This document shows positions 27,480 to 36,035 of a DNA stretch of 64,000 nucleotides, one piece after another (positions within the stretch are counted from its first letter, which is position 1; every line of letters starts with the position of its first letter). The position numbers and the translations under genes are program-made. The stretch spans positions 39,507 to 103,506 of the forward strand of contig NZ_JOEI01000020.1 of assembly GCF_000718095.1 (NCBI RefSeq). Reading direction: 5' to 3'. The DNA is from Streptomyces scopuliridis RB72. GTDB lineage: Bacteria; Actinomycetota; Actinomycetes; Streptomycetales; Streptomycetaceae. The notes under the pieces are model-generated. The model was not told where the DNA came from. It searched no databases and was given only the letters and a program-made list of their open reading frames with translations.

Positions 27480-29417
27480 GTGCCGGTGACGCCCCAGGCC
27501 GGAGACAAGGTCGCCGACCGCTACCTCCTGCGGGAACTCATCGGCAGAGGAGGGATGGGCGTCGTCTGGCAGGCATGGGACGAGACGCTGAAGCGGCGGG
27601 TCGCGGTCAAGTGCGCGCGCCCGGACGACAATGAGGCCGCGAAGCGGCTCAAGAAAGAGGCGCAGCTCGCCGCACGGTTGCATCACCCGAACATCGTCCC
27701 CGTCTTCGACTTCGTCGAGGAAGAGACGGCCTGCTGGATCGTGATGGAGTTCGTGCCCTCGCGCAGCCTCGCGCAAATTGTGGCCGACTCCGGACCGCTT
27801 ACGCCTGAGGACGCCGGGTCGGTCGGTTGCCAGATCGCGGCCGCTCTGGCGAAGTCCCATGCCGAGGGCGTGGTGCACGGCGACGTCACTCCGGAGAACG
27901 TCCTCGTCACCGACGACGGCGTCGCCCGGCTGACGGACTTCGGGATCGCTCGGGCGCTGTGGAGCGATGTCACGCAGACGCAGACGCAGACCGTGGTGGC
28001 GGGTTCTGTGCGCGGCAAGCCCAAGTACCTCGCGCCCGAGGTGGCGAAGGGCCGGCCGGCGGACGAGAAGGCCGATGTGTTCTCCCTGGGAGCGAGCCTG
28101 TTCGCGGCGGTCGAGGGACAGTCACCGTACGGGGAAGCCGAGCACCCTATGGCGTACCTGGCCCGAGCCATCGAGGGGCACCAGGAAACCGCGGAGCGGG
28201 CCGGCCGGCTCACCGCTCCGCTGACCGCTTTGCTGGAGGTGGAGCCCGGGAGCCGCCCCGGCGCCGCCGAGGCGCACAAGCTACTGAGGCGTGCCGCCCC
28301 GCCGCCCCCGCACGTCCGGGAGAAGCTGCATGACGGTCGTACGCTGTCCCTGGCGCCCCTCTCACCTCTCCAGTCCCTCACGCTCCGGCTGCCGAGGGCC
28401 CTGCGACGCCGGCGCCGTCCGCTGGGGATCGCGGTAGGGGCGCTGGTCGTGGCAGCGGCGGCCGGTTTCTTCGTCTCTCTCAGCCTCAGCGGGGAGTATG
28501 ACGGCAGGCGCGGTACGGACGTGGTCGACGCCAAGTCCTCGGCGACTTCTGCCACAGGGCAGGCCGGCAGCATCGGTGACGCCCGTGGGGCGGACCCCTG
28601 CAAGTTGCTCGACGCCGCCTCGTTGAGCCGCTTCGGCGAGACCGAGCTGGACCCGGACTACGCGGAGATCAACAGGTGTGACGCCTTGGTGCGGAACAAC
28701 GGCGGTGACGAAGTCGCAGACGCCCAGGTCTACTTCGAGGCGGAACCGGATGAGTTCGACAGCACTGTGCCCACCCGAAGGGTCGGAGACATCACGGTCG
28801 CCGCGTTCCAGCGCGATGGCGACGCCTGCGTCCGAGCCATCGCGACCGCCGACCGCAAACAGATTCGGATCGTCGGGAAGCGGTTCGGCTCCCCGGCACC
28901 TGACCCGTGCGAACTGGCCGACGCCGCCACCGACCACGTCGTCGGCATTCTGGACGACGGCCCGGTACCGCGACGCTCGACGTCGCCGGCCGCGACCTCC
29001 CTTGCCCGGGTCGACGCCTGCGAGCTGCTCGACGCCGCCGCGCTCAAGCGGGTTCCCGATATCGATACGCGCAATCAGCAGCGCGGCTACGGCTCCTGGA
29101 GCTGCGGATGGTCGAGCGACGACGGCGACAGCGAGGTGTTCGTGGAGTACAGCCGGGACAACTCCCTGGAGGACGACGGCCGGCCGACGGACATCGCCGG
29201 GACGAGGAGCTACCTGTCGCCGCAGGAGTCCAGCGACGACAGCTGCGTCGTACGGACGCCGCACCGGACTTACACGAACTCCGTGGGCGACCGCACCATC
29301 GAGCTGTTCCAGCTGACCGTGTACGCCCCGCAGCCGGTCAAGCAACTGTGCGACAGCGCCAAGGCACTCGCGACTACTGTCTCGCGGAACATCGCGGAGC
29401 AACTGCCGGTGAAGTGA
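27480..29417 (+). CDS. Receptor-type Ser/Thr protein kinase with duplicated Cys-rich sensor
   Basis: A 645-residue membrane kinase. The Hanks-type domain (about 17-270) shows GRGGMGVVW, the VAIK-equivalent RVAVKCA, the catalytic loop HGDVTPENVLV (HGD in place of HRD), DFGIA and the APE-equivalent LAPEVA. One membrane helix (about 313-337, LGIAVGALVVAAAAGFFVSL) is followed by two related extracellular modules, each starting D-[AP]-C-[EK]-L-L-D-A and holding paired Cys, similar to DUF3558-like domains. The GTG at 27480 is chosen because GAGGAG lies at the right distance upstream. A Gly in place of Arg in the HRD motif means activation-loop phosphorylation may not be needed. A 9-bp repeat tract follows the stop. 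Confidence 0.92.
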   Translation: MPVTPQAGDKVADRYLLRELIGRGGMGVVWQAWDETLKRRVAVKCARPDDNEAAKRLKKEAQLAARLHHPNIVPVFDFVEEETACWIVMEFVPSRSLAQIVADSGPLTPEDAGSVGCQIAAALAKSHAEGVVHGDVTPENVLVTDDGVARLTDFGIARALWSDVTQTQTQTVVAGSVRGKPKYLAPEVAKGRPADEKADVFSLGASLFAAVEGQSPYGEAEHPMAYLARAIEGHQETAERAGRLTAPLTALLEVEPGSRPGAAEAHKLLRRAAPPPPHVREKLHDGRTLSLAPLSPLQSLTLRLPRALRRRRRPLGIAVGALVVAAAAGFFVSLSLSGEYDGRRGTDVVDAKSSATSATGQAGSIGDARGADPCKLLDAASLSRFGETELDPDYAEINRCDALVRNNGGDEVADAQVYFEAEPDEFDSTVPTRRVGDITVAAFQRDGDACVRAIATADRKQIRIVGKRFGSPAPDPCELADAATDHVVGILDDGPVPRRSTSPAATSLARVDACELLDAAALKRVPDIDTRNQQRGYGSWSCGWSSDDGDSEVFVEYSRDNSLEDDGRPTDIAGTRSYLSPQESSDDSCVVRTPHRTYTNSVGDRTIELFQLTVYAPQPVKQLCDSAKALATTVSRNIAEQLPVK

Positions 29418-29430
29418 CATGACCGTGCCG

Positions 29431-29510
29431 GGAGGTCGCGGAGATCGCGGAGATCGCGGAGATCGCGGAGATCCGGGAGATCTGCGAGATCTGGGAGATC
29501 TGCGAGATCC
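29431..29510. repeat. Nine-copy 9-bp tandem repeat after the kinase gene
   Basis: About 80 bases made of nearly nine units of the form GGAGATCGC, changing to GGAGATCTG and CGAGATCTG in the second half. The period of 9 keeps the frame and would encode RGD/LRD repeats if translated, but the overlapping frame (from an ATG at 29419) has no family similarity beyond the repeat. It starts 13 bases after the kinase stop. Such tracts often vary in copy number between strains. Confidence 0.8.
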
Positions 29511-29668
29511 ACCGGTCTTCGTTGCCTGGCTACGGTTTCGTGGGGCTTCCGCACCGCCTTGGCGGCTATGGCCGCGTGCGCCCGGCTTCTCTGTGCCGTG
29601 CACGCCCCGGAACGCGATCCGCGCTCCGGGGCGTACGGCCACTCCCGCTTGGGATCCCCCGCCGCGTG

Positions 29669-30241
29669 TCAGTTCATGATCATGACGTTGAGCGGCACCG
29701 CTCCGCCCGTCCGCGTGAACGCACCGCCGAAGTTGCCCTCGACCTCCGCCTTCTCAGCCGCGTTCGGGTAGGGGTTCGTGCAGGTGGTTCCCGCGCTGGA
29801 ACCGGACATCAGGCTTGAACAGGGCCCTGGCTTGCGGTCCGGCAGGCCCAGGATGTGGCCCAGTTCGTGAGCGGAAATGCGTATCGTGTCGTGCCCTTCG
29901 TTCACTGCCTGCCGTCCGATGTAGACGGTTCCGTTGCCCAGCGAGGTGGTGAGAGCGCGGGGCCAGCCGTTGTCCGCGAGGACCCGTATGTTGGCGCGCT
30001 GCCCGGCCGCGACCGGCCGCAGTTCGACAGCGTCGACACTCTCGTTCCAGATCGCCGCGCCCCGGTCGACCGCGGACCTGAACTCCGCGGAACCGCTGGC
30101 GTCGTAGGTGACTACACGCGCGGCCAAGGCCCTGTCCGCGTCCGCGTCCGCGGAAGGAGCAGCCACGGCCTGGCCACCCATCAGAGAAAACGTCAGGGCC
30201 AGGGCGGCGGCGAACCCGCCGGTCAGTTTACGGACGTGCAT
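29669..30241 (-). CDS. snpA: Snapalysin-type extracellular metalloprotease (family M7)
   Basis: A 190-residue secreted zinc protease. A signal peptide (1-28, ending QAVAA) is followed by a short propeptide and the catalytic domain. The extended zinc motif HELGHILGLPD (His125, His129, Asp135 as third ligand) is the mark of snapalysin, and SSLMSG forms the Met-turn. Two Cys (141 and 154) flank the Met-turn and can form its disulphide. The start at 30241 is set by TAAGGAGG upstream. In other streptomycetes a divergent LysR-type gene controls this protease; none is present here. Confidence 0.95.
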   Translation of the reverse strand: MHVRKLTGGFAAALALTFSLMGGQAVAAPSADADADRALAARVVTYDASGSAEFRSAVDRGAAIWNESVDAVELRPVAAGQRANIRVLADNGWPRALTTSLGNGTVYIGRQAVNEGHDTIRISAHELGHILGLPDRKPGPCSSLMSGSSAGTTCTNPYPNAAEKAEVEGNFGGAFTRTGGAVPLNVMIMN

Positions 30242-30369
30242 GGTCGACCTCCTTACAGGAGAGAGATAGTCGTGCACATGACATGACTTTCCCTGCTCAC
30301 TGCCCAGAGAAGACTGACACCAATCCGTCAATCGACCGGCCGTACCGAAGACCACGGCCGGCGTGAGAA

Positions 30370-30519
30370 ATGCCCCGCATCGCTGACGCGAACCACATGA
30401 GAGCCACCGACCTGGCCGACGATGGACAGTCACATCTCTTCGCGGTCCCCGAGGTCGCCAGTCCCTACCTCCTCGACCTCCGGTGGATGAACGGTGAGGG
30501 CCGGCTCGCGGGAACATAA
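30370..30519 (+). CDS. Short unassigned ORF, possibly a gene remnant
   Basis: A 49-codon frame from ATG to TAA (MPRIADANHMRATDLADDGQ at the start). The composition is protein-like (SHLFAVPEVASPYLLDLRWM), but it has only a weak ribosome site (GAGAAA) and no recognised family. It could be a small gene or a leftover of a larger one in the 600-base gap upstream of the snapalysin gene. The rest of that gap holds nothing I can identify. Confidence 0.3.
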   Translation: MPRIADANHMRATDLADDGQSHLFAVPEVASPYLLDLRWMNGEGRLAGT

Positions 30520-30856
30520 GCCAGCACAGTGAGTCACTGCTGTCGCCATGCATCCCGATCCTTGAAGACCCCTTCGAGGTCAACGCACCATGAACCGGGG
30601 CGACTTCAGTGCGACAGGCCTCCTTCGCCGCTGCCTATGAGTGCTCGGCGCCGGGGTCTCCCAGTTCGCTCTCATCGAGAGTCGGACCGCAGGCCACCGC
30701 CCACACCCCCGGAGCCCCGTCCCCGAGTGGATGACGGTGTAGGTCCGCAGGTTCCATGCCCGACTGCCCGACTGCCCGGCACGAGTCGGTGGGAGGCACC
30801 GCGTTGTCGCTGATAGTCGGATGCACGCCGGCGGTCATGACCGTACTCTCACGCAG

Positions 30857-31480
30857 ATGGCCAGCTTTGAGACGCATCGTCGACGCGTGCACGACACGAG
30901 CCGTACCGTCCGTGCTCGTCATGCCGCGTTCCGGACGTGTGTCGTTGTCTTCGCTCCTTACGGCTTTCGTGCCACCTATCATCACCTGTGTCGCAACGCA
31001 CGGATTCCTACTGATCTGGAGCAAGACCCGGCGTCGCTGATCCGCGCGGTGGAGGAGCTTCACGCGGCCCGCCAACAGTGGCTGGCAGATGAGGCCGCGT
31101 TCGCAGCCCGCCGCCGACAAGAGAAGGCCGCGGGACTTCGCACGCCCAGGGCCGATGGCAGCTGGCGGGACCAAGGACGCGGTTCGCAGGGGAGCCTGGC
31201 CTACTGTCCCAATCCTGAATTCCACCCCACCGAACCACTTCCGGTAGTGGTGGAACGCATACTGCGCTCCACCATCCCGTCCACAGCAACGTTCTCGCCG
31301 TGCCGTGCCTGCGGCAGGGACGAGGGAGCGACTCGTTGGAGGTCAGGGCACTTCCTGTACCGGCTGTGCGCACGATGCGGGGTGAGTCTCCGCGTGCAGG
31401 GGGCCGCGACGGCCGCCGACCGGAAGGTTCTTCGGATTCGAGCCGAGCGTTGGAACGAGATCTGGAGCCGCACAGCCTGA
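30857..31480 (+). CDS. Hypothetical protein with C-terminal zinc ribbon
   Basis: A 207-residue protein of unknown function. The N-terminal 70 residues contain several His and Cys (MASFETHRRRVHDTSR, ATYHHLCRNARIP), a middle basic helical stretch follows (AAFAARRRQEKAAGLRTP), and the C-terminus has a four-Cys ribbon, CRACGRDEG then LCARCGVSL, spaced like a rubredoxin-type knuckle pair. The ATG at 30857 is chosen because the sequence upstream does not look coding; the ribosome site is weak. It could be a DNA- or RNA-associated protein, but nothing proves it. Confidence 0.6.
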   Translation: MASFETHRRRVHDTSRTVRARHAAFRTCVVVFAPYGFRATYHHLCRNARIPTDLEQDPASLIRAVEELHAARQQWLADEAAFAARRRQEKAAGLRTPRADGSWRDQGRGSQGSLAYCPNPEFHPTEPLPVVVERILRSTIPSTATFSPCRACGRDEGATRWRSGHFLYRLCARCGVSLRVQGAATAADRKVLRIRAERWNEIWSRTA

Positions 31481-31585
31481 CCCAGCCTCTCAGCCGCGTC
31501 AAGGGCTCGCCAGGCCGTGGCCGCAGGGCCGGCAGGACTGTCCGCCCGCCAGGCCAGCGCGATCCGGCCGCGTAGGTGAGGTTGA

Positions 31586-31874
31586 GTGATCTCCAGCGTC
31601 CGCAGCCCGAAGGCTGACGCTATGTCGGCCGGGAGGGCCGGACCAGCCCATCCCGTCCTACTGCACGCCCGGCTCGGATTCCAACTATTTCGGGGCGCGT
31701 TGCAACACCCAACGGGTCTATCACGTGAAGGCGTACTGCGATCACACCGACGGCAGGAGCAGGGTCCTCAGGGGTAACGACGCCAGTAACAACGGATGGT
31801 CCACCATCCACTGCAACACCCTGGGCGGTGGATGGCGTTATCGCCAGGGCAGCGGGATCGTGAACGTCGCTTAG
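31586..31874 (+). pseudogene. Cys-rich small secreted-type protein, 5' end lost
   Basis: From a stop at 31583 to a TAG at 31872 one frame encodes SYCTPGSDSNYFGARCNTQR, then YHVKAYCDHTDGRSRVLRGN and NGWSTIHCNTLGGGWRYRQG. The regular Cys spacing resembles small exported actinomycete proteins. No start codon or signal peptide is present in frame, so the first part has been lost. The ISAs1-family remnant begins just after its stop. The family assignment is uncertain. Confidence 0.4.
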
Positions 31875-31959
31875 GCGGCGATTCCGGGGGCGGGGTCCCT
31901 GCGGCGCGTGCGCTGTGGCGAGGGATTCTGACCCGATGGCCGGGCCTCTTCTGGATCAG

Positions 31960-32480
31960 GACGGACGACGGTCTCCTGTTGCTCCTTCCTGAGGAGACTG
32001 GCCGGGGTTACGGCGTCGGATACGGCGGCGGCCCGCGCGAACTGGCCCGGTGCATCGGGCCGGCGGTGCGGGAGCCGCGCAGGGCCTTGCCGTCCACCGC
32101 GATCGCGCGCAGCGGTCCCGGAGCCGCCCTTCGGCGCGGGAGGGGCTCGGCGATCTGGGCGGCGAGCCAGGCGCCGACGGCCTGGTCGAGGGCGTTCGCC
32201 GTCCAGACGGGTCAGGAGCCGTCCGAGGGTGCTGACGCAGGCGATGCCACGGGCCGGGCCGACCCGGGCGCGCAGGTGCTCGTCGAGACCGGCGGCGTGG
32301 CAGGCGATGGCGGTCAGGGGGCGCGCCGACCAGCACGGCGGCGGTGCACAGCGCGCGCAGCGGGCCGAGCCGGGAGCGACGGTAGAGGTGGCCGCGCACC
32401 CGGCGAGGGTCGGGCAGCGTGTCCAGGATGTCGGCGAGCGTGGCGAGCTGGTCGGCAGGGAGTCGAGAGGAGCCCAAATC
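31960..32480 (-). mobile_element. ISAs1-family transposase remnant
   Basis: The start of an ISAs1-type transposase can be read over two frames on the minus strand: PADQLATLADILDTLPDPRR and GPLRALCTAAVLVGA, then a shift to ARPLTAIACHAAGLDEHLRA and STLGRLLTRLDG, then fragments around RRLARRPDRRAPPAPKG. The rest of the enzyme, including most catalytic residues, is missing. Terminal repeats were not found. It lies between the Cys-rich remnant and the GH84 promoter. Confidence 0.72.
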
Positions 32481-32537
32481 GTCCTGAGCGCAGGGTGGTT
32501 GACCGGTCCCCTCCCGGCTGTAAGACTCACGACAACA

Positions 32538-32553
32538 GGTGGTTTAGACCACT
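32538..32553. promoter_or_regulatory. Near-consensus DasR site (dre) before the GH84 gene
   Basis: GGTGGTTTAGACCACT matches the DasR-responsive element consensus A(C/G)TGGTCTAGACCA(C/G)T at 14 of 16 positions, and the central TGGTTTAGACCA at 11 of 12. DasR is the GntR-family regulator of N-acetylglucosamine and chitin use in streptomycetes. The downstream gene encodes an N-acetylglucosaminidase, so the functional fit is good. It lies 93 bases before that gene's start. Confidence 0.7.
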
Positions 32554-32646
32554 TGCGGTCTCCCCGTGTCCCGTCATGCCCATGTCTCCAGCTCCCGGAG
32601 AGCCACGGCATGACCGAGCGACACGGTGCTGAGCATTGGAGGAACG

Positions 32647-34725
32647 ATGAGAAGAAGGATCGCCCGAGGTGCCCCGGCCGCTGCTGTCGCTGTCGCCGCG
32701 GCTGTCGGGTTGAGCAACTCGGCACCGCTTCCGGCCCCAGCCCCTCAGCTTGCCGTGGCGGCCCTGCCCGCCGTCTTCCCCACCCCGCAGTCCCTTGCCC
32801 GTTCGGGTGACGACATTGCCGTCACCGGCAGGGTCGTCGTGGTCACCGACGCGCGGACGGACCCCTCGGCCAAGGCCCGCCTCGTGGAGTACCTCAAAGC
32901 GCACGGTGCGGCCCGCGTCGATGTCACAGATCCCCACCGTACGCCGAAGGCTTCCCCGCACCGGCTGACCGTGCTGCTGGGGCCGGCCCGGCGGCCCGAC
33001 ATCGCGCGGACGCTGGGCCGGACCCGCGGCCCCGACCGCACGGACGGATACGCGATCTCGGTCCGCCGGGGCGGGCACGCCACCCCCGATGTCGTCGCAC
33101 TCGCCGGCCACGACGGCGCCGGGCAGTTCTACGCCGTCCAGACGTTGCGTCAACTCTTCCAGCATGCCGGTGGCAAGCGTTGGAAGGTCTCGAACGTACA
33201 GGTCAGCGACTTCCCTTCGATGGCTCTGCGCGGCACGATCGAGGGCTTCTACGGACAGCCCTGGACGCAAGCCGAGCGCCTGGACCAGATGGATTTCTAC
33301 GGCGACATCAAGGCCAATACCTATATCTACGCGCCCAAGGACGACCCCTACCACCGCAGCAAGTGGCGGGACCCCTACCCCGCCGACAAACTGAACGAAC
33401 TCGGCGCACTCGTCGGGCGGGCGGCGGCCAACCATGTGCGCTTCACCTTCGCCGTCTCTCCCGGCGAGTCGATCTGCTATTCCGACCCAGCCGACCGCAC
33501 CGCTCTCAAGGCCAAGCTCCAGGCCATGTACGACCTGGGGACCCGGGCCTTCTCCGTTCCACTGGACGACATCAGCTACACCAAGTGGAACTGCGACGCC
33601 GACCTGAAGACCTACGGCGCCCCCGGACAGTCGGCCGCGGCCGCCGCGCAGGTCGATCTCCTCAACGACCTACAGCAGAACTTCATCGCCACCCATGAAG
33701 AGGCCCAGCCACTGCAGATGGTCCCGACCGAATACGGTGACCTGACGGACACCGCGTACAAGCAGAAGCTGCGGGCCTCGCTCGACCCCGCGGTCGTGGT
33801 GATGTGGACGGGTACGGACGTCGTACCTCCCCGCATTACCAACGCCCAGGCCGACGCGGCCTCCCAGTTGTTCGGCCGCAAGGTCTTCGTCTGGGACAAC
33901 TATCCCGTCAACGACTACGGCAACACCTCCGGCCGACTGCTGCTCGCCCCGTATGACAAGCGTGAGGCCGGTCTTTCCGATCACCTCAGCGGCATCGTCG
34001 CCAACCCGATGAATCAGCCCTACGCGAGCAAGGTCGCCGTCTTCGGCGCGGCCGACTTCGCCTGGAACGACCGCGCCTACCAGGCCGCCACGAACTGGCA
34101 GCGTGCGATGTCCTACCTCGCCGGTGGCAATACCCCGGCCACCGAGGCGCTCCTCACCTTCGGCGACCTGGAGCATCTCGCTCCCACCTTCGGCGCCACG
34201 CCCTGGCAGACCCAGGCGCCCCGGCTCAGCGCCAGGGTCACCCGCTTCTGGACTTCTTGGGACCAGGGCGACCGCGAGAACGCCGTCCGGGAACTGCGCA
34301 CCTACGCAAGGGGTGTGGAGCAGTCCGCCGCCACCATTCGCGGCGGTGCGGTGCAGAAGGGATTCGCCACCGACGCGGCACCGTGGCTGGACGCGACACG
34401 GTTGTGGGGCAGCGCGGCCGTCAAGATGATTGACGCCCTCTACGCTCGCGACCTCGGCGACCGGCCGGGGTCGGACAAGCTCGCCGCCGAGTCCCGTTCC
34501 CTCCAGGCGCGGGCCAGGGCCGTGCGCATCGCCCCTGCCCGCAACACCTGGGGCGAGGTCGCGCCCAAGGTCGGCGACGGTGTACTCGACAGCTTCCTGG
34601 TGCAGGCGGACACTCGCCTCACCCTTTGGGACACCGCCGGAGGAGGGCGGAATCTCGCGCCGACAGGCACCGCCTCCGCTTCCGGCGTCGAGCAGGACCT
34701 CCCGCAGGCCCCCGGCCTTGATTGA
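32647..34725 (+). CDS. Secreted GH84 beta-N-acetylglucosaminidase, C-terminally truncated
   Basis: A 692-residue exported glycoside hydrolase family 84 enzyme, which removes terminal GlcNAc. After a signal peptide (1-about 30) comes an N-terminal GH20b-like domain (VFPTPQSLARSGDDIAVTGR), then the TIM barrel beginning ALRGTIEGFYGQPWTQAERL. The catalytic Asp pair sits at 307-308 in FSVPLDDISYTKWNCD, followed by VMWTGTDVVPPRIT and VFVWDNYPVND. A helical domain ends in GGGRNLAPTGTASASGVEQD, the usual start of an F5/8-type carbohydrate-binding module, but the frame stops seven residues later. The catalytic part looks intact. The ATG at 32647 has GGAGG upstream. Probable regulation is by DasR. Confidence 0.93.
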   Translation: MRRRIARGAPAAAVAVAAAVGLSNSAPLPAPAPQLAVAALPAVFPTPQSLARSGDDIAVTGRVVVVTDARTDPSAKARLVEYLKAHGAARVDVTDPHRTPKASPHRLTVLLGPARRPDIARTLGRTRGPDRTDGYAISVRRGGHATPDVVALAGHDGAGQFYAVQTLRQLFQHAGGKRWKVSNVQVSDFPSMALRGTIEGFYGQPWTQAERLDQMDFYGDIKANTYIYAPKDDPYHRSKWRDPYPADKLNELGALVGRAAANHVRFTFAVSPGESICYSDPADRTALKAKLQAMYDLGTRAFSVPLDDISYTKWNCDADLKTYGAPGQSAAAAAQVDLLNDLQQNFIATHEEAQPLQMVPTEYGDLTDTAYKQKLRASLDPAVVVMWTGTDVVPPRITNAQADAASQLFGRKVFVWDNYPVNDYGNTSGRLLLAPYDKREAGLSDHLSGIVANPMNQPYASKVAVFGAADFAWNDRAYQAATNWQRAMSYLAGGNTPATEALLTFGDLEHLAPTFGATPWQTQAPRLSARVTRFWTSWDQGDRENAVRELRTYARGVEQSAATIRGGAVQKGFATDAAPWLDATRLWGSAAVKMIDALYARDLGDRPGSDKLAAESRSLQARARAVRIAPARNTWGEVAPKVGDGVLDSFLVQADTRLTLWDTAGGGRNLAPTGTASASGVEQDLPQAPGLD

Positions 34726-34730
34726 GCATC

Positions 34731-34826
34731 ACGGTCCACTCGTCCGGTGTCTGTGAGCTGCTGGTAGTCGGCGGGCACAGGTGCGCCGAGGGCCCGTCCG
34801 ACGGCCGTCCAGTCGCGGGAGCGGCG
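34731..34826 (-). pseudogene. N-terminal fragment of a SUKH (SMI1/KNR4) protein
   Basis: On the minus strand RDWTAVGRALGAPVPADYQQ followed by LTDTGR is a clear SUKH N-terminal helix pair and turn. It breaks off at the truncated end of the GH84 gene. SUKH proteins are immunity proteins against polymorphic toxins; an intact one is at 54216-54758. No start or remaining domain is visible. Confidence 0.5.
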
Positions 34827-34946
34827 CGGCCCGAGGGGAGGAACACGTTCGGTGAGGTGTCCACGGCGGGGTGCCTGGTGGGATGCGTGGTGGGGCGTTC
34901 GCGGTGCTTCCGTGAGCGTTCGACGCGTTGGCCTGGCAGCCTGGGT

Positions 34947-35012
34947 TCAGCCCGTGGCCGAGCCTTTGATCAGCGCGTCCATGAGGAGGTCGATGAGCCG
35001 GCGGGCTGCGCC
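34947..35012 (-). pseudogene. C-terminal tail of a TetR-type regulator
   Basis: The minus strand reads GAARRLIDLLMDALIKGSAT and then Gly and a stop at 34947, which resembles the last helix of a TetR-family protein. Nothing upstream on that strand continues the gene. Confidence 0.35.
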
Positions 35013-35017
35013 TCACA

Positions 35018-35122
35018 CTCGGCGCTGACGTCTATGACGCCGTCCACACCGCACTCACCGAACGCCTCGCCGCACTCGAAGCCCAGAAGGACCTCGCGGT
35101 ATCGGTCGCCTTCACCCGCTGA
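35018..35122 (+). pseudogene. Unidentified gene end, coiled-coil-like
   Basis: A plus-strand frame ends LGADVYDAVHTALTERLAAL, EAQKDLAVSVAFTR, stop at 35120. It looks like a helical C-terminus, perhaps of a regulator, with no start or body. It begins within a few bases of the oppositely oriented TetR tail, so two broken genes meet here. Confidence 0.3.
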
Positions 35123-35192
35123 CCCGCCCTACCGACACGACACGACATGCCAAGTCGCTCAGCGCCCCGTTGGGACCAATGGGTACGGCGTT

Positions 35193-35217
35193 GGACTCTC
35201 CCACCGTGGGAGAGTCC
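35193..35217. promoter_or_regulatory. Perfect palindrome, likely MerR operator
   Basis: A 25-bp perfect inverted repeat with 12-bp arms (GGACTCTCCCAC and its complement) around a single C, ending 11 bases before the GTG of the MerR gene. MerR-family proteins bind such palindromes in the spacer between promoter elements, so autoregulation of the MerR/BtrH-like operon is likely. Confidence 0.75.
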
Positions 35218-35228
35218 ACCATGGTGGT

Positions 35229-36035
35229 GTGCAAGACGAACTTCTCACCATCGGGCGCTTCGCCCGCCTGTGCCGGCTCAGCGTCAAGCAGCTACGGCAC
35301 TACGACGAGATGGGGCTATTGGCTCCGGTCCGGGTGGACGCCAACTCCGGCTACCGCTATTACGCGCCTGAACAGGCACGTGATGCCCTGACCATCGCCC
35401 TGCTCCGCGAGATGGACCTTCCCCTGGCTGTGATCGCCCAGGCGCTGGCTGCCGAGCCTGAACACTGGGCACAGATCCTGCGCGCCGAGCGGGACCGGCT
35501 GGCCGAGCGGATCAGCAGGGACCGGGCACGGCTGGAGATGCTGGAGCGGCTGGCGGAGGGTGGCCTGCCCGGCTATGAGGTGACGATGAGCAGGGAGCCG
35601 GAGCGACGGCTGGCAGTGGTGCGGGCGGTCTGCGCCCCTGCGGAGATCGGGGAGAAGGTCGAGGACTGCGTAGGCCGGCTGCTGCCCGTGCTCGGCAGGG
35701 CGGGAATCGCATGGGAGCCGCCGCTCTGGGGCCTGTACCCGCTGGACCTGGAGGGGCGGATGGAGATCGCCGTCGGGGCGCAGACGCCGCAGGGGGTAGG
35801 GACACCCGGCCTGGAGTTCGAGGCGCTGCCCGGCGGACTCGTCGCCGAGACCGTGCACATCGGGCCCTACGCCCAGCTGCCCTTGGCCTACAACGCTCTC
35901 TTCGCCGCCATCCACGAGCGCGGACTGCGCCCGCAAGCACCCGTACGTGAGGCCTATCTCGTCGGACCGGCAGAGGCACCGCAAGAAGAACTGATGACCC
36001 GGCTGATCATCCCCGTCCAGGAGGGCATGGCATGA
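35229..36035 (+). CDS. MerR-family regulator with GyrI-like ligand domain
   Basis: A 268-residue transcription factor. The N-terminal winged helix-turn-helix is of the MerR type (LLTIGRFARLCRLSVKQLRH, YDEMGLLAPVRVDANSGYRY), followed by the dimer coiled coil (about 75-115) and a C-terminal GyrI-like small-molecule-binding domain (LAVVRAVCAPAEIGEKVEDC, LVAETVHIGPYAQLPLAYNA, EAYLVGPAE). BltR/BmrR-type regulators of this build sense hydrophobic drugs. The GTG at 35229 fits the start of the domain. The stop overlaps the ATG of the next gene (ATGA type), so the two are co-translated, and a perfect palindrome lies just upstream. Confidence 0.92.
   Translation: MQDELLTIGRFARLCRLSVKQLRHYDEMGLLAPVRVDANSGYRYYAPEQARDALTIALLREMDLPLAVIAQALAAEPEHWAQILRAERDRLAERISRDRARLEMLERLAEGGLPGYEVTMSREPERRLAVVRAVCAPAEIGEKVEDCVGRLLPVLGRAGIAWEPPLWGLYPLDLEGRMEIAVGAQTPQGVGTPGLEFEALPGGLVAETVHIGPYAQLPLAYNALFAAIHERGLRPQAPVREAYLVGPAEAPQEELMTRLIIPVQEGMA

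Noticed and set aside
29431..29510. Short repeats considered as a CRISPR array
   Set aside because: The units are contiguous 9-mers without spacers and no cas genes are present.
29419..29679. An ORF with RGD repeats after the Ser/Thr kinase
   Set aside because: The repeats come from the 9-bp tandem tract and the rest has no protein character, so it is treated as a DNA repeat.
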